Source of the DNA: Lingula anatina
Taxonomy: Eukaryota; Brachiopoda; Lingulata; Lingulida; Lingulidae
Length of the DNA stretch: 64,000 nucleotides
Assembly (NCBI RefSeq): GCF_001039355.2
Contig: NW_019774114.1
Coordinates: 517,437 to 581,436, forward strand
Reading direction: 5' to 3'
The notes below the pieces were generated by a model. The model saw only the letters and a list, made by a program, of their open reading frames with translations. It searched no databases and was not told where the DNA came from. Shown piece after piece: positions 27,338-40,188 of the stretch (positions within the stretch are counted from its first letter, which is position 1; each line of letters opens with the position of its first letter). The translations under genes and the position numbers were made by a program.

Positions 27338-27856
27338 CCGGTGTCACGTGAAGAAACCGTCGTCGTGAATAAACCGTTCTGACGGATTATTCACGCGGGG
27401 TTAGCAGTCTGTTGACTTAGGCCTACAGTAAGTAGCTGCACATGCATTTCCAACATTTTCCCGTAGAGAAAGTTGTAGTATTATCAAAAACACAATTTCT
27501 TTTTAATGAAAATGACTGAACTCTGAATTGAAAGAACATTGTAGAGTGAAAACATTTACACTACGAGTCTTAGATCTACCACGTTTTTCACACAGAGCAA
27601 AACAGTTCAGTCACGATCAAAAGCTCACTTCCAACATTCCCCTGTATACTGTAGTAATAAGATGATCAAATACATACTCTCTCATGACGAAAACCACTGA
27701 ATTATGAATTGAAAGATCATAGTTCAGTGCAAACATAGCAACATAGCGCCCACTTAGGACGACATTGTCATACCGGAAGTTAATTCTTTCAAACTACCCT
27801 CAGTGCGCATGTGCAGAACGGTTTCGTCACGGCACGGGTCTATCACGCCACACCGG
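27338..27856. mobile_element. TA-flanked MITE (519 bp) with an empty site in the paralogous unit
   Basis: The ends are ccggtgt and acaccgg, and imperfect inverted similarity continues inward for about 45 bp (gaaaccg... and ...cggtttc). TA dinucleotides flank both ends. The homologous position in the second duplicated unit (TA at 42773-42774, in ccttatactatac) lacks the insert exactly. This shows insertion after, or absence from, the other copy, and gives the TA target duplication typical of Tc1/mariner/pogo elements. Two internal direct repeats of about 55 bp contain gaattgaaagaNcat. No coding capacity. Confidence 0.85.
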
Positions 27857-27974
27857 TACTATGTACTTACTCTCGCACTCTGCGATATCTGGTTTTAATT
27901 ACGCTTATTCAGAGCTCAAGAGCCGAATTGCATCTGTAGACTGGAAACTTTTTTCTTCGTTATATTCTAACAAT

Positions 27975-28005
<31 letters not shown>

Positions 28006-28836
28006 GTATCCCGTTATTTACTTTTACATCCAAACGAGAAATGTTTGTTTGGTTTTTTGGTTCTTGATAAAAAACATACCACCCAAACTATTTACCTCTC
28101 TCCCTCTCATTGCTGTTAAAGCTGTGATTGATTTTCCTTTTATAAGCTGTTTAAAAATGTGCACATAAATTGACAAGCAAAAAAAAGATATCATATTATT
28201 GCTATCGCATGTAGATATGTTTATTATAAACTTTTTCAAAATCAACAGATTGAGACATTGCTGAGGCTCACCAAAGTAATATAACAATTCTTTTTAGTAA
28301 TAAAATTAATGATGCAGTGATTCTGAATATTATTAAACAAAGGTATTTTCAAGAAGTCAACATTCAAACATGAAAATCTGACACACTGAAATGACATACG
28401 ATCCGTTATATTGTGTTAAAGAAGAAGAAAATATATGCAAATATAAACAAATGGCAAATAATCATTTAACTGGAATTACTGATTGAATTACTTTGTAATA
28501 GTGAATTACTGTAAATATATAGCGCATTTAAATAGTCGAATTTGTATCACTGAAATCCACGCTTACATGCGAGATATTCAAGTGTCGCCTATGTATTTGT
28601 CAAACGTATGACTGTTTGAAATTTTGTATCATTGTCTTGAAAACTAGTCAATATGTAATAACCTGGAATTTAAATTTGCTGGCATAAGTGAAGCAACTGT
28701 ATTTGTTCTGCATTTTTTTCTTACATAATACGTTATATTTTGTATTGATATATCTACATATTTCAAATTTGAGTAAAGCAGCAAATTAAAACTTTCATTA
28801 TTTTAAGGAATTTATCTTTGTCAAGAACTTAATCCC

Positions 28837-31800
28837 TTAATCCCTTTTGGCTGGCAAGTGAGAAAAATCCGGCAGATCACGCGTCTGAAAACGGAACGGT
28901 TCGGTCAGTGTTGAATGAACACGTGGTACCTGCTTCAAGTGCCCAGCGTCGCTTTTCATCAAGGTGTTCACGTTCTGAAAGAGCCTATAAATGCTAAGCT
29001 CTTTCGTCATTTCGCTGACCAAATGTTTGGTGAATTTGCTCAAGGATTTTCGGTCGCCGGCAACAGAAGTGGTATCGTCCGCGCATGAATACATCTTAAC
29101 AAACCCATAACCCTGGAGGGACTGACTTAAGCGACGGAACTTTCTCCTATTCTGCTCGCTGCTGGGCTCGACGCTTGGGGTAACGGCGCGATTTTCATTA
29201 GTACTCCGAGTACTATTTTCTTTTTCGTCGTCACCATCTTCCGCTTGTTTACCACTTGCCCCGGTCTCGGCTGTAGGTGTACCACTGGGGTTCACGTCTC
29301 CAGCAGCGCATGGGGGACGTGCGTTGGACGACATCTCCTGTATTGGCCTAGATTTTGGCGAGTCTGCAAAGACTTCATCATCATAATCACCGAGATTATT
29401 AAAAGGAAGATGCTCCACGGTCTTCCTGCAATCTTTTGAAACTTGGTCATGGAAATGACCTGTTCCTCTGCAGGCATCGATAATAGAAATCTTCACCCTA
29501 GCCCCAGTCTGCATCATCAGCGTTTCAATTAGGCGAATATTTATGTATGAACTCGTCGTGGTTGCTTCCTCCCAGTGCCGGCTGTCATTGCTGTCGGGAA
29601 CTATGAAGTGGAAACCATTCTCGGCTGATCCATGCCCAGAGAAGTAGAACAGCACAACTTGATCTTTCTTTGTCGGAATATTCTCTAAGGCTGAAATGAT
29701 ATGATCTTTGGTTGCGTTCTTCAATTTGTACACCTCGAAGGGAAAGCGAAGACTTTTGAGTTTCCGTTCCATGGCGTCGGCGTCGTTGGCACAGCACATG
29801 AGTCTGTTCCCCGTATTGGGATCGCTTTCGTAAGTGTTTCCTACAACAATGGCCTTCCTGTCCTTGACGTGACTATAGGGAGGTGAGCGGAGACCTGGAA
29901 ACAAAATAAATATGGATACATGTAACCAGTACTTTTTATGTTTTTTTTTAATTTCATTTTGCCATATTCCTGTCGAACTGTATCATCTACATTTTCGCAA
30001 CCATTTCTATTACCTGGGCATACAAGCGGGCATTACAATCATAGCAATCTTCTCTCTCTCTCTCTCAATTCAGTTCTCTACAGGTCGGAAGAGATCCATC
30101 AGCAGAATCAATGCAATGGTGCTGTCACTTGCGTTCTCACAAAGAGGTATATTTTAGTTCTGACTTACATTTATCATTGCTTCACATCCGTCTTTATATA
30201 TAGATGGCTTTCCTATTTTTACCTGTAGGAATGGCAAACCGTCCACCAATTTTCTCCCAAAACACAACGGCAAACGTATTGCCCTCCTTCTTGGTCGACT
30301 TATATTCCCTGTGAAGAAAGAGATTTGATTTTGCTTTTTCACCATAAAATAGCCAACTAGTAAGAACAGAAATAATATAACCGTCTTGGCTGTCGATACT
30401 AAAAATGTCACAGTTCATTCACTTTCACTTTTGAAGAATAAATCAGAATAAATCAGAACAAGACTGAAATTTACGGACTGCAGCCCGAATCGCATTTACT
30501 ATGTTAAAGACAAACGGTACATACCGCCCTATGGTTTCGTCACATTTTTTGTTTGGGCAGCGTACTGGACAAAACTCTGTATAATCCTTAAACCACCCAT
30601 CCTCTGCCTATTGAGAAAATTCATTTTAGCAGTAAAAAAATAAGCATTTCTTTTAAAATCTACATCATATTTTATTTATTACCTTCAATGGAGCTCAACA
30701 TCCTAATGCGTAAATATTGATATTTATATTCACACTCAGTCCCGCCATATTCTGTGCCATGGTCATATATCTCTTAAATACTTCAAATAGTCTCTGACTT
30801 AGAAAAAAGAACTTATTTACAAAATGCAGCTCTACTAGAAGTGCTGCTTTTTCATAATTTTGCAACCAGCTGCGTTTTGCAACAGTAGTTATCCACCCGA
30901 GAGGGCAAAAGAGTAACTTTCTCGCCGGGAATAACCTCATCACCTTTTATTTGTCAAGTTTTTATACTATGAAAACGTCACTGTTTGGTTTTGTTCTATG
31001 AATTCATTAGCATCGATGTGGTTTCTTAAAATTACCTTTGAAAGGTCTCCTCTGTTTCCCTTCAACTTATTACCTGTTACGGTTAGAATCTTCCTTGGGG
31101 TACCTGAAAATAGACTTTTTACTTGAGGACAAACCAAAGGAATTATGTACACCATGTCACACCTAACGCAGCGGCCTTTTACGTTCATTCAAAACAATGA
31201 TGTGATTTCAATAAGCCGTTGATTCGGCAAGTAATGGCCTACCCAAATTTTGTCTATTACGTGGTGCAAATATGGCAATTTTGATGACCAAGGTAGCAGC
31301 TCGTTCCCTTGGTTTTGTAAGTTATCTGTTATTAATGCTCTGTGTGAAGTGACAATCTTATCGTGCAACCTAAAATTGTTCCTAAGGTGCTCCCTATCAA
31401 ATGATATAGTCAAGTGGTTCCCAGATTATTGCTTTATATGATGTGGTTCAGGTTTTCATCGATGGCTTTCATTGGTGTTTTGGCACCAATGTGGTATCCA
31501 CTCCAGATACTGACGCTGTCAATGACCCTGGTCACTTTGGACGCGGCACACGCTTAGTCGTAGGCCTCTTCAGCGTGTCTGTAGACTCTCTTTTGACTAG
31601 TTGAGCGGCACAGGTTAAATCTGACCTCAATAAAGAAATCCACGCGGTTTCAGTGTTCTACCCAAAAACGGTCCTGGTCCCCATTTCATTAGAGAAATAG
31701 ACGACGATGTTTTGCTGTTAACAGAGGCTTCATCAGTGGTCGTCTGGTACTCTTACCTGCTAAAACCAGTTTGGTGTTCGCAATAAGAGGTCTCTAGCAT

Positions 31801-34800
31801 TTACGGTTCCATAATTAGAGAGAGTTTTCAGTTTCGGCATCTAATTTCAGTTTCGGTTGTTTCTCCCGTGAAAATGCACTGATCGACCCTAAAATCCCGA
31901 AGATGAAAGAAGCCTCTTATCGTTACTCCTCACTATAATATGAGAGCTAAGGTCTGTGTAGTTTCTGAAAATTGGCAAAAACATTTTTTTTTTCAGAAAA
32001 TGCCCATTTTAGAAAATTTTGGTCCGTTTGACCTTGAACTATAGATCAAATTCAAGGGCACATTTGAAATCTCCACATATGACTTTTAGTTGAGTTCTAT
32101 TGTAATCTTCCCATAATTCCTTTGGTTTGAGAGATATTTAGCATTTAATTTCAAAAGTTTTGACAAGGGTGCGTTTCACAACCAAAGCCAATATAGAGGT
32201 GCAATTGATGTCACAGGCATGCTCTTAAAAAATATTTAGTGCACAGATTGCAAACTATGTTTGATTATTCTAGGGCTCCACATGAAGAAATTTGCATCAA
32301 AGTTTCACTCTCCTGGAACAATGGATGATAAAATATAATTCATCGTCTAACCCCAAAAAGGAACATTACGCCTACATTACTGTCGCAAATGCAAAACGTC
32401 CAACTTATACTCACTTTGAAAATTCAATCATCACTGGTTTTGGTCTTTAATTTATCTCCTATAAGTAAAAATTATAATAATCTTCTGTGTAGAGCGACTT
32501 TAGTTTGCTTGTCACTGAATATTAAAAAAAAAAGGTAAAATACATCCTACCGACTATATAATAAAGATTAAATAAATTATTTTCCCCTCATGATCCAAAT
32601 AATATATCAGAAATGTCAATCTATCATGGAATCATAATGTATCACTGAGAATAAAATTGGAGTCATTTGACTCTCTAGTCAGAGTCCAGCACCCCTTGAC
32701 CCTCATGGAGTTAATCTGACTCCTATATAAGGGTCAAATTACCCCACTACCAGAGTCTTTAGACTCTCTTATCAGAGTTAATCACCCCCTGGCTCTCATG
32801 GAGTCAATCTGACTCTAAAATCAGATTGTCAGAGTAAATACAGACTTGACATTTAATATGGAATATTTTTTTCGAAATAATTTTTTATCAGTTTTTTCCT
32901 ATTTTGCTGACTGATAAATGAAAATAAGGATTAAAATCGTGTTTTAATAACTTTAAATTATCTCTTTGATGTCATTGTGACATCAGTTCATTAATGGAAT
33001 TCGCCAGAGAAGCAAACAAAAACACGTTGCCTATTCCATGTCATACGACTCCCATTAAAAGAGATATTTTAGATCTCCATATTTTCCAAATTATCGTCTG
33101 TAAAAGGGTAATACGCTCCGCAAAAGACCCTCATGTCAGTTGCTAGTCACAGTAATGGTCGTTGTTACGCCTGGCCTCTTCGTGGCTGTTGCCAGCGCTC
33201 TCAAGCGGCAAGGCATTTCTTGGGGGTAGGTTTTTAGAGTTCAATCTGGAATAGCATTCNCAGTTGTTTTGCCCCGACTGGTTTCATTGCATCTTCAGGG
33301 GGTTTGTTTATTTTGGTTGCTAAGTGATGTTATAAAGACTCAATGTGATGTCTCTGACAATGGGTATTTGATTGTTGCTTTTACCAATGCTTTAGAATCA
33401 GCTATTACCTGTTTAATGTAGGTTTAAACTTATTAATAAAGAAATTTTCTTTAATTTCCCTTTCTGTTTGGGTTGTTTCCCTAGTGAATTTATAAAATGG
33501 GAATTCCCGAAATTCGAAAGCATCTTATATTTCGAGTGTGCGAAAGCATGGCGATTCCTCGCTATCCCATATCTCGAAAGCCTCGCAAATCGCGATCGTA
33601 CGCTAATAGCGAAATCACCATTAGTTTCGAGGCTATTATTTGCGGCGAGCAAAACCCGTCGCAATGGCCTCTGCGTATACACAAGTCGTCATTTTAATGT
33701 GTCTTTCATGTTATTAAACGTCGCGGCAAGTTTGGGTTGCTAGTGATAATAGCATATAACAAAACATATAACAAAAACATGGAAGCTTATGATTGAATCA
33801 CTCGGTACCTCGGATAGAAAAACTTGCGGTAAATATTCACGTAAAGAATGCTAAAGTCATGTTTTATTATGCATAGAAAATTCAAAATTAAACATTGCAT
33901 ACATCATTTGATATTTTCTGATGAATATAATTCATCTGTGTAGTCTATTGATAATAATCATAAATTTAAAAGTGTCATTTTCTACACAAAATGAAAAAGC
34001 AGAAACAAAGCATTCGGTCGCACCGTGACCTTCCTCAATGTCTATTATTGTGAGTCTGAACACTACTCACCAATGTGACAGTAATTGTGTCAGTCCAAGC
34101 TTCGTTTATTGAATTGTTTTTGACATGTTATTAGTGACATGTTATTACCGACAGAGACAAAAAAAAAGGGGGTGGGGTGAGTTGAGATTTCATGTGACCT
34201 AAATCCAAGAGATGGGGACACAAGTGCTTGCGGGCTAGGAGGAAAAGCGGTAACGGTGGCTTGTTTCCGGCGCCAGAACGCGAAGCAGGCGGATCCGGCG
34301 GATCCAGCGGAGCCATACGAGACGGGTCGGGACTAAAACCATGAGTACCGCCAGCGCATAAGCCGGTGGTACTAATTTTCCTTCCACAAGCTGGAACTGA
34401 GACTCGACTTCCAAGTTTTTGACCACCGATACGTATATTGTGGTAAGGCCTACTTTCTCAGTCCCCCCACCCCCACCCTATAACCTTCACATTTTTACTT
34501 TTTCTACACGGTTTCTCGTTTAAAATAATTATATCACAGCTGTTGAGTGAAATATTTCTTTCATTATCCAAGGTCTTCTTTTTGTTTTAATCGTAACATT
34601 TGATGCCACATTTAACACACTAACCTTGTTCATCCTTAAGTACTGGAACACGGACTCCAAACACTCGACCAACAACTGCACTCTCCTCGTAGACTATCTT
34701 GGATGAAACTGGATCCTTGGGATCGATGTCTTCCAGTTGGAATAAATTTTCTCTACAAGACTCACACCACAACCATCCTGTTGTGCAATAAATAAATAAA

Positions 34801-37800
34801 TAAATAAATGAATAAATAATGTGAATTTTGTCACGTTCTTAATAACAATAAACTTCATATTATCAACTTGATGTTATCCTTTGAATATAATATGATTTTA
34901 AACATGTTTATACAATAATGATAATTAAAATAATAGCAAGATAATAGTTCTTAATATTGCCACGAAGAGAGTAAACAAACGGTGAAGATTTATATATTAG
35001 TAAAATTTAAAAAGGTACATGTAGTAAAAATAATGTAGTTTCCACCTTACCTTTCAGGTGGGGTCCATGTAGCTCCTTGACAAGTAAGCCGTAGAAACGC
35101 CGGTCATCATTTTGGAAGCGCCTGGAATTAAAAATATTTCCTATCTGGCATTAGGATACGATTTTAAGATATCAAAAATAAAGCCGTTACAACGTTTTTA
35201 TAAGGGCAATAACAAGAACAGTTTCACGGCTAGGGCATTATGTTATGTTATGAAGGCTGTAGATGCTCTTTTCAGAAGAACTGCGTTTGCCTTTTCCACC
35301 GGAAAAGAAAGGAGTAGAATCCGGTGTCCAACTATTTGTATAAATATAGAGTATATAAAAGAACAAACATACCAACCAAGGAACCGCTTGCAGTCCCCGG
35401 AGCATCTGCATTCAACTGCCGTAAGACCAACAAACCAATCACTCTTTACCTGTAAAAATACATATACCGATGACAATGTTGTTTAACATCTTATGCCGAT
35501 AAACTTTTGCCAAAGAGTGGCGTGTTCACAAATATGTCTAATCCATGTTGTAAATATTCCATACTTCATACATTAAGGATGCCCGATAGTAAATTAAATA
35601 TAAAACGGTTCTCTAAGGAATTTACCCAAACCTACTTCATTTTTCTCACTCTGGCACTCAATGTCAGCATCTTCTACAGTTAGGAAAACGTGGTAATCAT
35701 CTACAATGAACACAAATGATACATGATACCACTTCGAAAAAAGTAGTAATGGTTGTTCCAGCAAAGACAAAAAAATCACTCGCCTTCATTTCAGAAAGGT
35801 AAATGAAATTTAAAAAAATATTTTCGGTGGGTAGCCAACGTACTTTACCACACTTTTCCACACCGTTGATAAACGTACTTTACCACACTTTTCCACACCG
35901 TTAGCGACTGCGGACCGGGGCCATGATTTGAATCAAGTAGGGCTACATGTATCAAAAAAATCTACGGTGAAAAATGGGAAACATTTACTTGAAAGTCAAG
36001 CAAGTTTAAAAGAAGATGTGATATTTTCTATCTAATTTATCCTTAGCCCAATGATTATGCAATACAACAAATTACATTGAAAGTACATTAATTGTTTTAA
36101 GTAATTATGCGTCGAAGGCGATAGTTTCCGATAGAGGTAAATGATTGAAAACAGTTAATACCCATCCTGTTCTTCAATACCTGGGTTTAAAGCAGACAAA
36201 AGAAACAGGCGAATGAATGAAATTAATTTAAGCAATAACAAGAAATATATTTTTTATTTACATTTTAGTTTTCGTGCAAATATGTGATAATGAAAACTGA
36301 TAGCTAATAAAAACGCAATTTTGCCTTTTTTTTCAACTGAAAAGAAAAGGCAAATTTCTCTTTTATTTATCGCATTTCCTTGATGTTCTTTAAATGAAAA
36401 AAAAAAACGGCCGTTTGTGTCAGTATGTCGATATCTAACGACATGGAAATCCCCCCCCCCCCCCATTCCATACCACTTACTTGCTTGATCTTTGAAACTG
36501 TGAACTTGCGTATGAACTCTTTCATTAAAAAGATTAATGTCTTCCGACCCGTGAAATCCAGATCCAATAGGCACGTGATCTCTCAAGTTCACAATGCGGT
36601 CCCTCCATGAAACCCTGTGGTCACATCGGCGGCATCTTAGGTACAACTCTTTGAGAGCATTGCAAATAAATAAATAAATGAATAAAATACACAAAGATAA
36701 TGTGACATAATAGTTTCAGTATATCGGAGAAAGAAGTGTTATGTTTATAATAATACATTATGTATTTATATTAATGATAAGTCCATGTGTTGTGGGGTCA
36801 TCATATCCAACCTGATGATTAAGCTAACTTGGTAGTCATTTGATTACTTGGATTGTTAAATTAGGTTGATGCATGCATGTGGTTTGGGAGGAGGTGAGGA
36901 GTGCTTGCAACCTTCATTTACCATTGGCCTGCATGTAATTAGTGTGTTTTAGAGAACTGCACTAAGTATTGTGTAATGTTGCGCAATAATTGTAGTGGCA
37001 CAGGAAAGCTGAAACAAGATTTAGCTTTAGTATGAGTAATTTATTTCTCCAAAACTAAACCACAACAAGCACTGCTGCAAAACGGCGTCCTTCTGCCGTG
37101 TGATGCTTCACCGAACAACCGACAAGAGAGCATTGGCCTAACCCATGCTTGGTTGTACGACCAATATTGGCCCAATATTCGTTTGAAAGCCAATTAACCA
37201 ACGTTGACCCAACCTATAGGCCTATGGTTGCTCATCGGTATGACGTTGCACAGACGTTGGCCCAATGCATCATACATCTTCTGAGAGTACTCAGCTAGGC
37301 CGGAGGTGAGCCCACTAGAGGACGATACCGCTTTAACCCAGGGACGTGAAATGGAGGGTATAGCCTTTAAGTGTGTAAAAGTGCCCATCATTATTTATTG
37401 GCATAAAAACATCCATAGAAATGGTGTGCACAGCGCTATTAAATTAGGCAGAGGCACAAAAATCCCATAACGTCATACAGAGCAATTTGGACTGAAAAAC
37501 ACATTTATTTTTTTTCTTTGCTATCTGGGAATGCCCAAACCAAAATTTCCGCGAAAAGAGCGCACGTGGCAGCACTGACCAATCCAGTAGCTTCAGTGCC
37601 TGTGTTTTATATTTAGACGCGCCGCTATCAGCCACATGAACACCCGCGGTCGTCATACACACAGTACCGAAACGCTACGCGGTGACGACTTCAGCGATAT
37701 AACGTGTTCAGTACCCTACAGGTTAAAGTTTCACACTCTTTGTCAACTGAAATTACAAAAAAATTTCATACTGCAAGGGATTGGGAGAAGTATAAAGGCA

Positions 37801-40151
37801 CGTTTTAGATAGACTTAGCCTATTGTGGATAGTAAATATCGTGTAGTTAGTTTTATTTCGACAGAACTATTATACTGGCACGTCTTGTTCACTAATACAT
37901 GTAATTACAGTTTGTATGTCTTATGGCTACATTTTAACAGATAATACAAGATCAAATAAAATGCATGCCAAGCCTGTTGAGGTAACGCTGAAATAGAAGG
38001 ACTTCTTAGAGCATTTAGAACATTTCTGGCACTAAATCACTAGAAGGAAGAAGTGAGTCAATAATAAGATAAAATGTACTAATAAAAAACAAGCTTAATG
38101 TTTTGCTTACATAATGATAGCTTTCACACTAGTGGATAAAATCTAATATACCTGACAATTAATCACTAAAAGGATGAAGTAAGTCAATAAAAAGATAAAA
38201 TGCACAAATAAAGAACAAGCTTAAAGTGATAGCTTTCAAACTTGTGGATAAAATCCAATATACCCGTGTGGTGATATCGAATTTAATGGTGTACTTAACA
38301 AAAAGAGCTGCAAAGCGAAAGTGGGAAAATACGTCTGTTAAGATAACTATGAAGTATCTTAACATACATCTTTTTAAGGTAGCTCGTAAATATGAAATAT
38401 TTCTTAACAGTATAGTACCTTCTTGGTGTTTTCCGTCCAGCTTTTCAAGCATGAGACCGTAAAACGTTGGGAGGTTGGATGTCTCGTCTTTTGGCTTGTA
38501 AAAACTGTAAAAATGATTAAAAAAAACACAAAACATGAATATTACCCATCTCTTCGTGGGAACATTTCTTATATATCTGACCAAATAAAAGTTTGAAAAC
38601 ATTTAGATATTCTTCAACCAATCCCTATGCCGTTTTTATGGTAAGATAGAACAAACTATACTGAGTCCACAAAAAAGTTTCATTTTCTCTAAAGTTACAA
38701 TTGTCTTCATTCACAAGCTATCTGTTTGTAGAATATTCGAAAAAGAGCGTTCATGTCTACTTCTCACCAGTTTAAATTTGCAGGGAGTATTAGAACTGTT
38801 CCATATACAATTATCTGACAGAATATCTTATTTGAGATGTTCGATGAACGGTTCTCCACCGTTTTAGATATTTACCTCCCAACTATTTTTTCGCATTTGC
38901 AGCAGTAGCATCTCAACATGACGTAATGCTGAAACCACATCAGTTTGGTCCGCGTCTGTAAAAGTTGTTATCGTTGATGCTATTATAATCATGGTAATTT
39001 AGAATAGCCGCACAGACAATTACATCTACACGATATAATATAGTTATAAAGAAAGGCAAATAAAATATAGCTAAGCGATTTTAGTTTCTTTAATAGCCAA
39101 ATCAGTTGCTTTAATAAAATAGACCAACATAAGATCTGGGGTGTGAAATTGCTGATCCGGGTTCTGCTTGAATTTTCAAGTGGAAAAAATGGGATTCTGA
39201 GCCCTCCTAAGTATGTTTTTAAAAGCGATATTTTCCAATTTTCCAGGGGGAAAGAGTGTTTTTTTATGGGGGGGGGAGTGGCATTTCTTTATTGATTTAT
39301 CCGATCTTATATTTAGCGTTACCTTTTTTTCCATGTATACGTTGCAGTTTTCCTTTACACACACTATATCGCGTTTGCACTCTAAAAAGAAAAGTGGGTC
39401 AGTAAAAAAATATATATACCAGGTAAAAGCAAGGCCACGCTTATATAGGGATAGTTTTAACAAAACCAGTTTTAGTGCGGTGATATTGACGTAAATGGTA
39501 CTCTTGCAAACAGAAAAGTGCGTCTGGTTTTTCCCCGAAAAGCTGCCACGACCTTGAACACTATAAATGTCGTTTAATCAGCTCTGACATTGACTCTTCT
39601 ATAATATGTGGCATATGTACACCAAATGATGACATACAAACACGTACATTTTATAGGCATCCCGAAATAAAGTTATTTTTTTAATTTTAATTTTGTTTTT
39701 GTCCCTATCAGTTTTACTGTCTCCGAATACGTTCACACAATTCCCCACTCAATCGCCCCCCACTACAAACACCATCCCACGCATCTTGAGATATATTAAA
39801 AAAAAATAAGAGCGCACGAACAAGATTTGAAAATACTACTTACTGTCGTCTGGGTCGTAAAAGGTTTTGACGGGCAAACAATACACGTCAACGTCTGGCA
39901 AACATATTTCCACATCCCTCCCCTGTTCCTGCTCGTACGCTGGATCCAGAGCCACGCCCTCAGACTGAAGCTCTTCCACAGATATGACAGCACAGGTTTT
40001 GGCTAGGGTCGCCTTGCAGCTGCGGCAATTTAGGTGGACCTCTGAGAAATAGAAAACCCGTTAATATGGTGTTTTTTAACGATTCGATAAATTGTGTTGG
40101 ATATAAAGCTTGGAGCATAGAGGAAAGAGAGAAAGATAAGGGGGAAGGGAG

Positions 40152-40188
<37 letters not shown>

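Larger units (their letters stand above)
25017..28836. other. Intergenic region between the zinc finger gene and caspase gene 1
   Basis: No gene is supported. The left part (to about 25450) is the probable 5' UTR and promoter of the zinc finger gene. A CTCF-like word lies at 25800-25813 and a perfect TGACGTCA (CRE palindrome) at 26565-26572. From about 27231 the sequence matches 42677 onward, which is the left boundary of the tandem duplication. A 519-bp MITE interrupts this match. A T-run of about 28 bp lies at about 27978-28005. Confidence 0.6.
31205..34385. other. 3.2-kb insertion in the gene 1 intron, absent from gene 2
   Basis: Intron sequence next to exon 31103-31036 matches gene 2 up to about 31205, and matching resumes near 34385 (gagactcgacttccaa). 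In gene 2 the two ends are about 80 bp apart. The insert contains an N at 33260, a two-unit repeat at 32669-32816, a T-rich region, and GC-richer stretches at 33480-33690 (rich in cgaaa words) and 34230-34380. I see no transposase or clear terminal inverted repeats, so the insert may be composite or include genome-assembly error. Confidence 0.6.

Noticed and set aside
27765-28067. Open frame sharing words with 42745-43053 (such as GFNYAYSE)
   Set aside because: The similarity is at DNA level and continues outside the frames as part of the 13-kb duplication. Neither frame has splice signals or a domain, and one passes through a T-run.
28837-29894. Protease named as paracaspase MALT1
   Set aside because: Death and Ig domains are absent and the active-site segment is DACRG rather than the MALT1 form. 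Only C14 family membership is supported.
36451-36464. C homopolymer suspected of marking a frameshift in the nearby exon
   Set aside because: It lies in the intron just beyond the donor at 36480. The exon 36648-36481 is intact.
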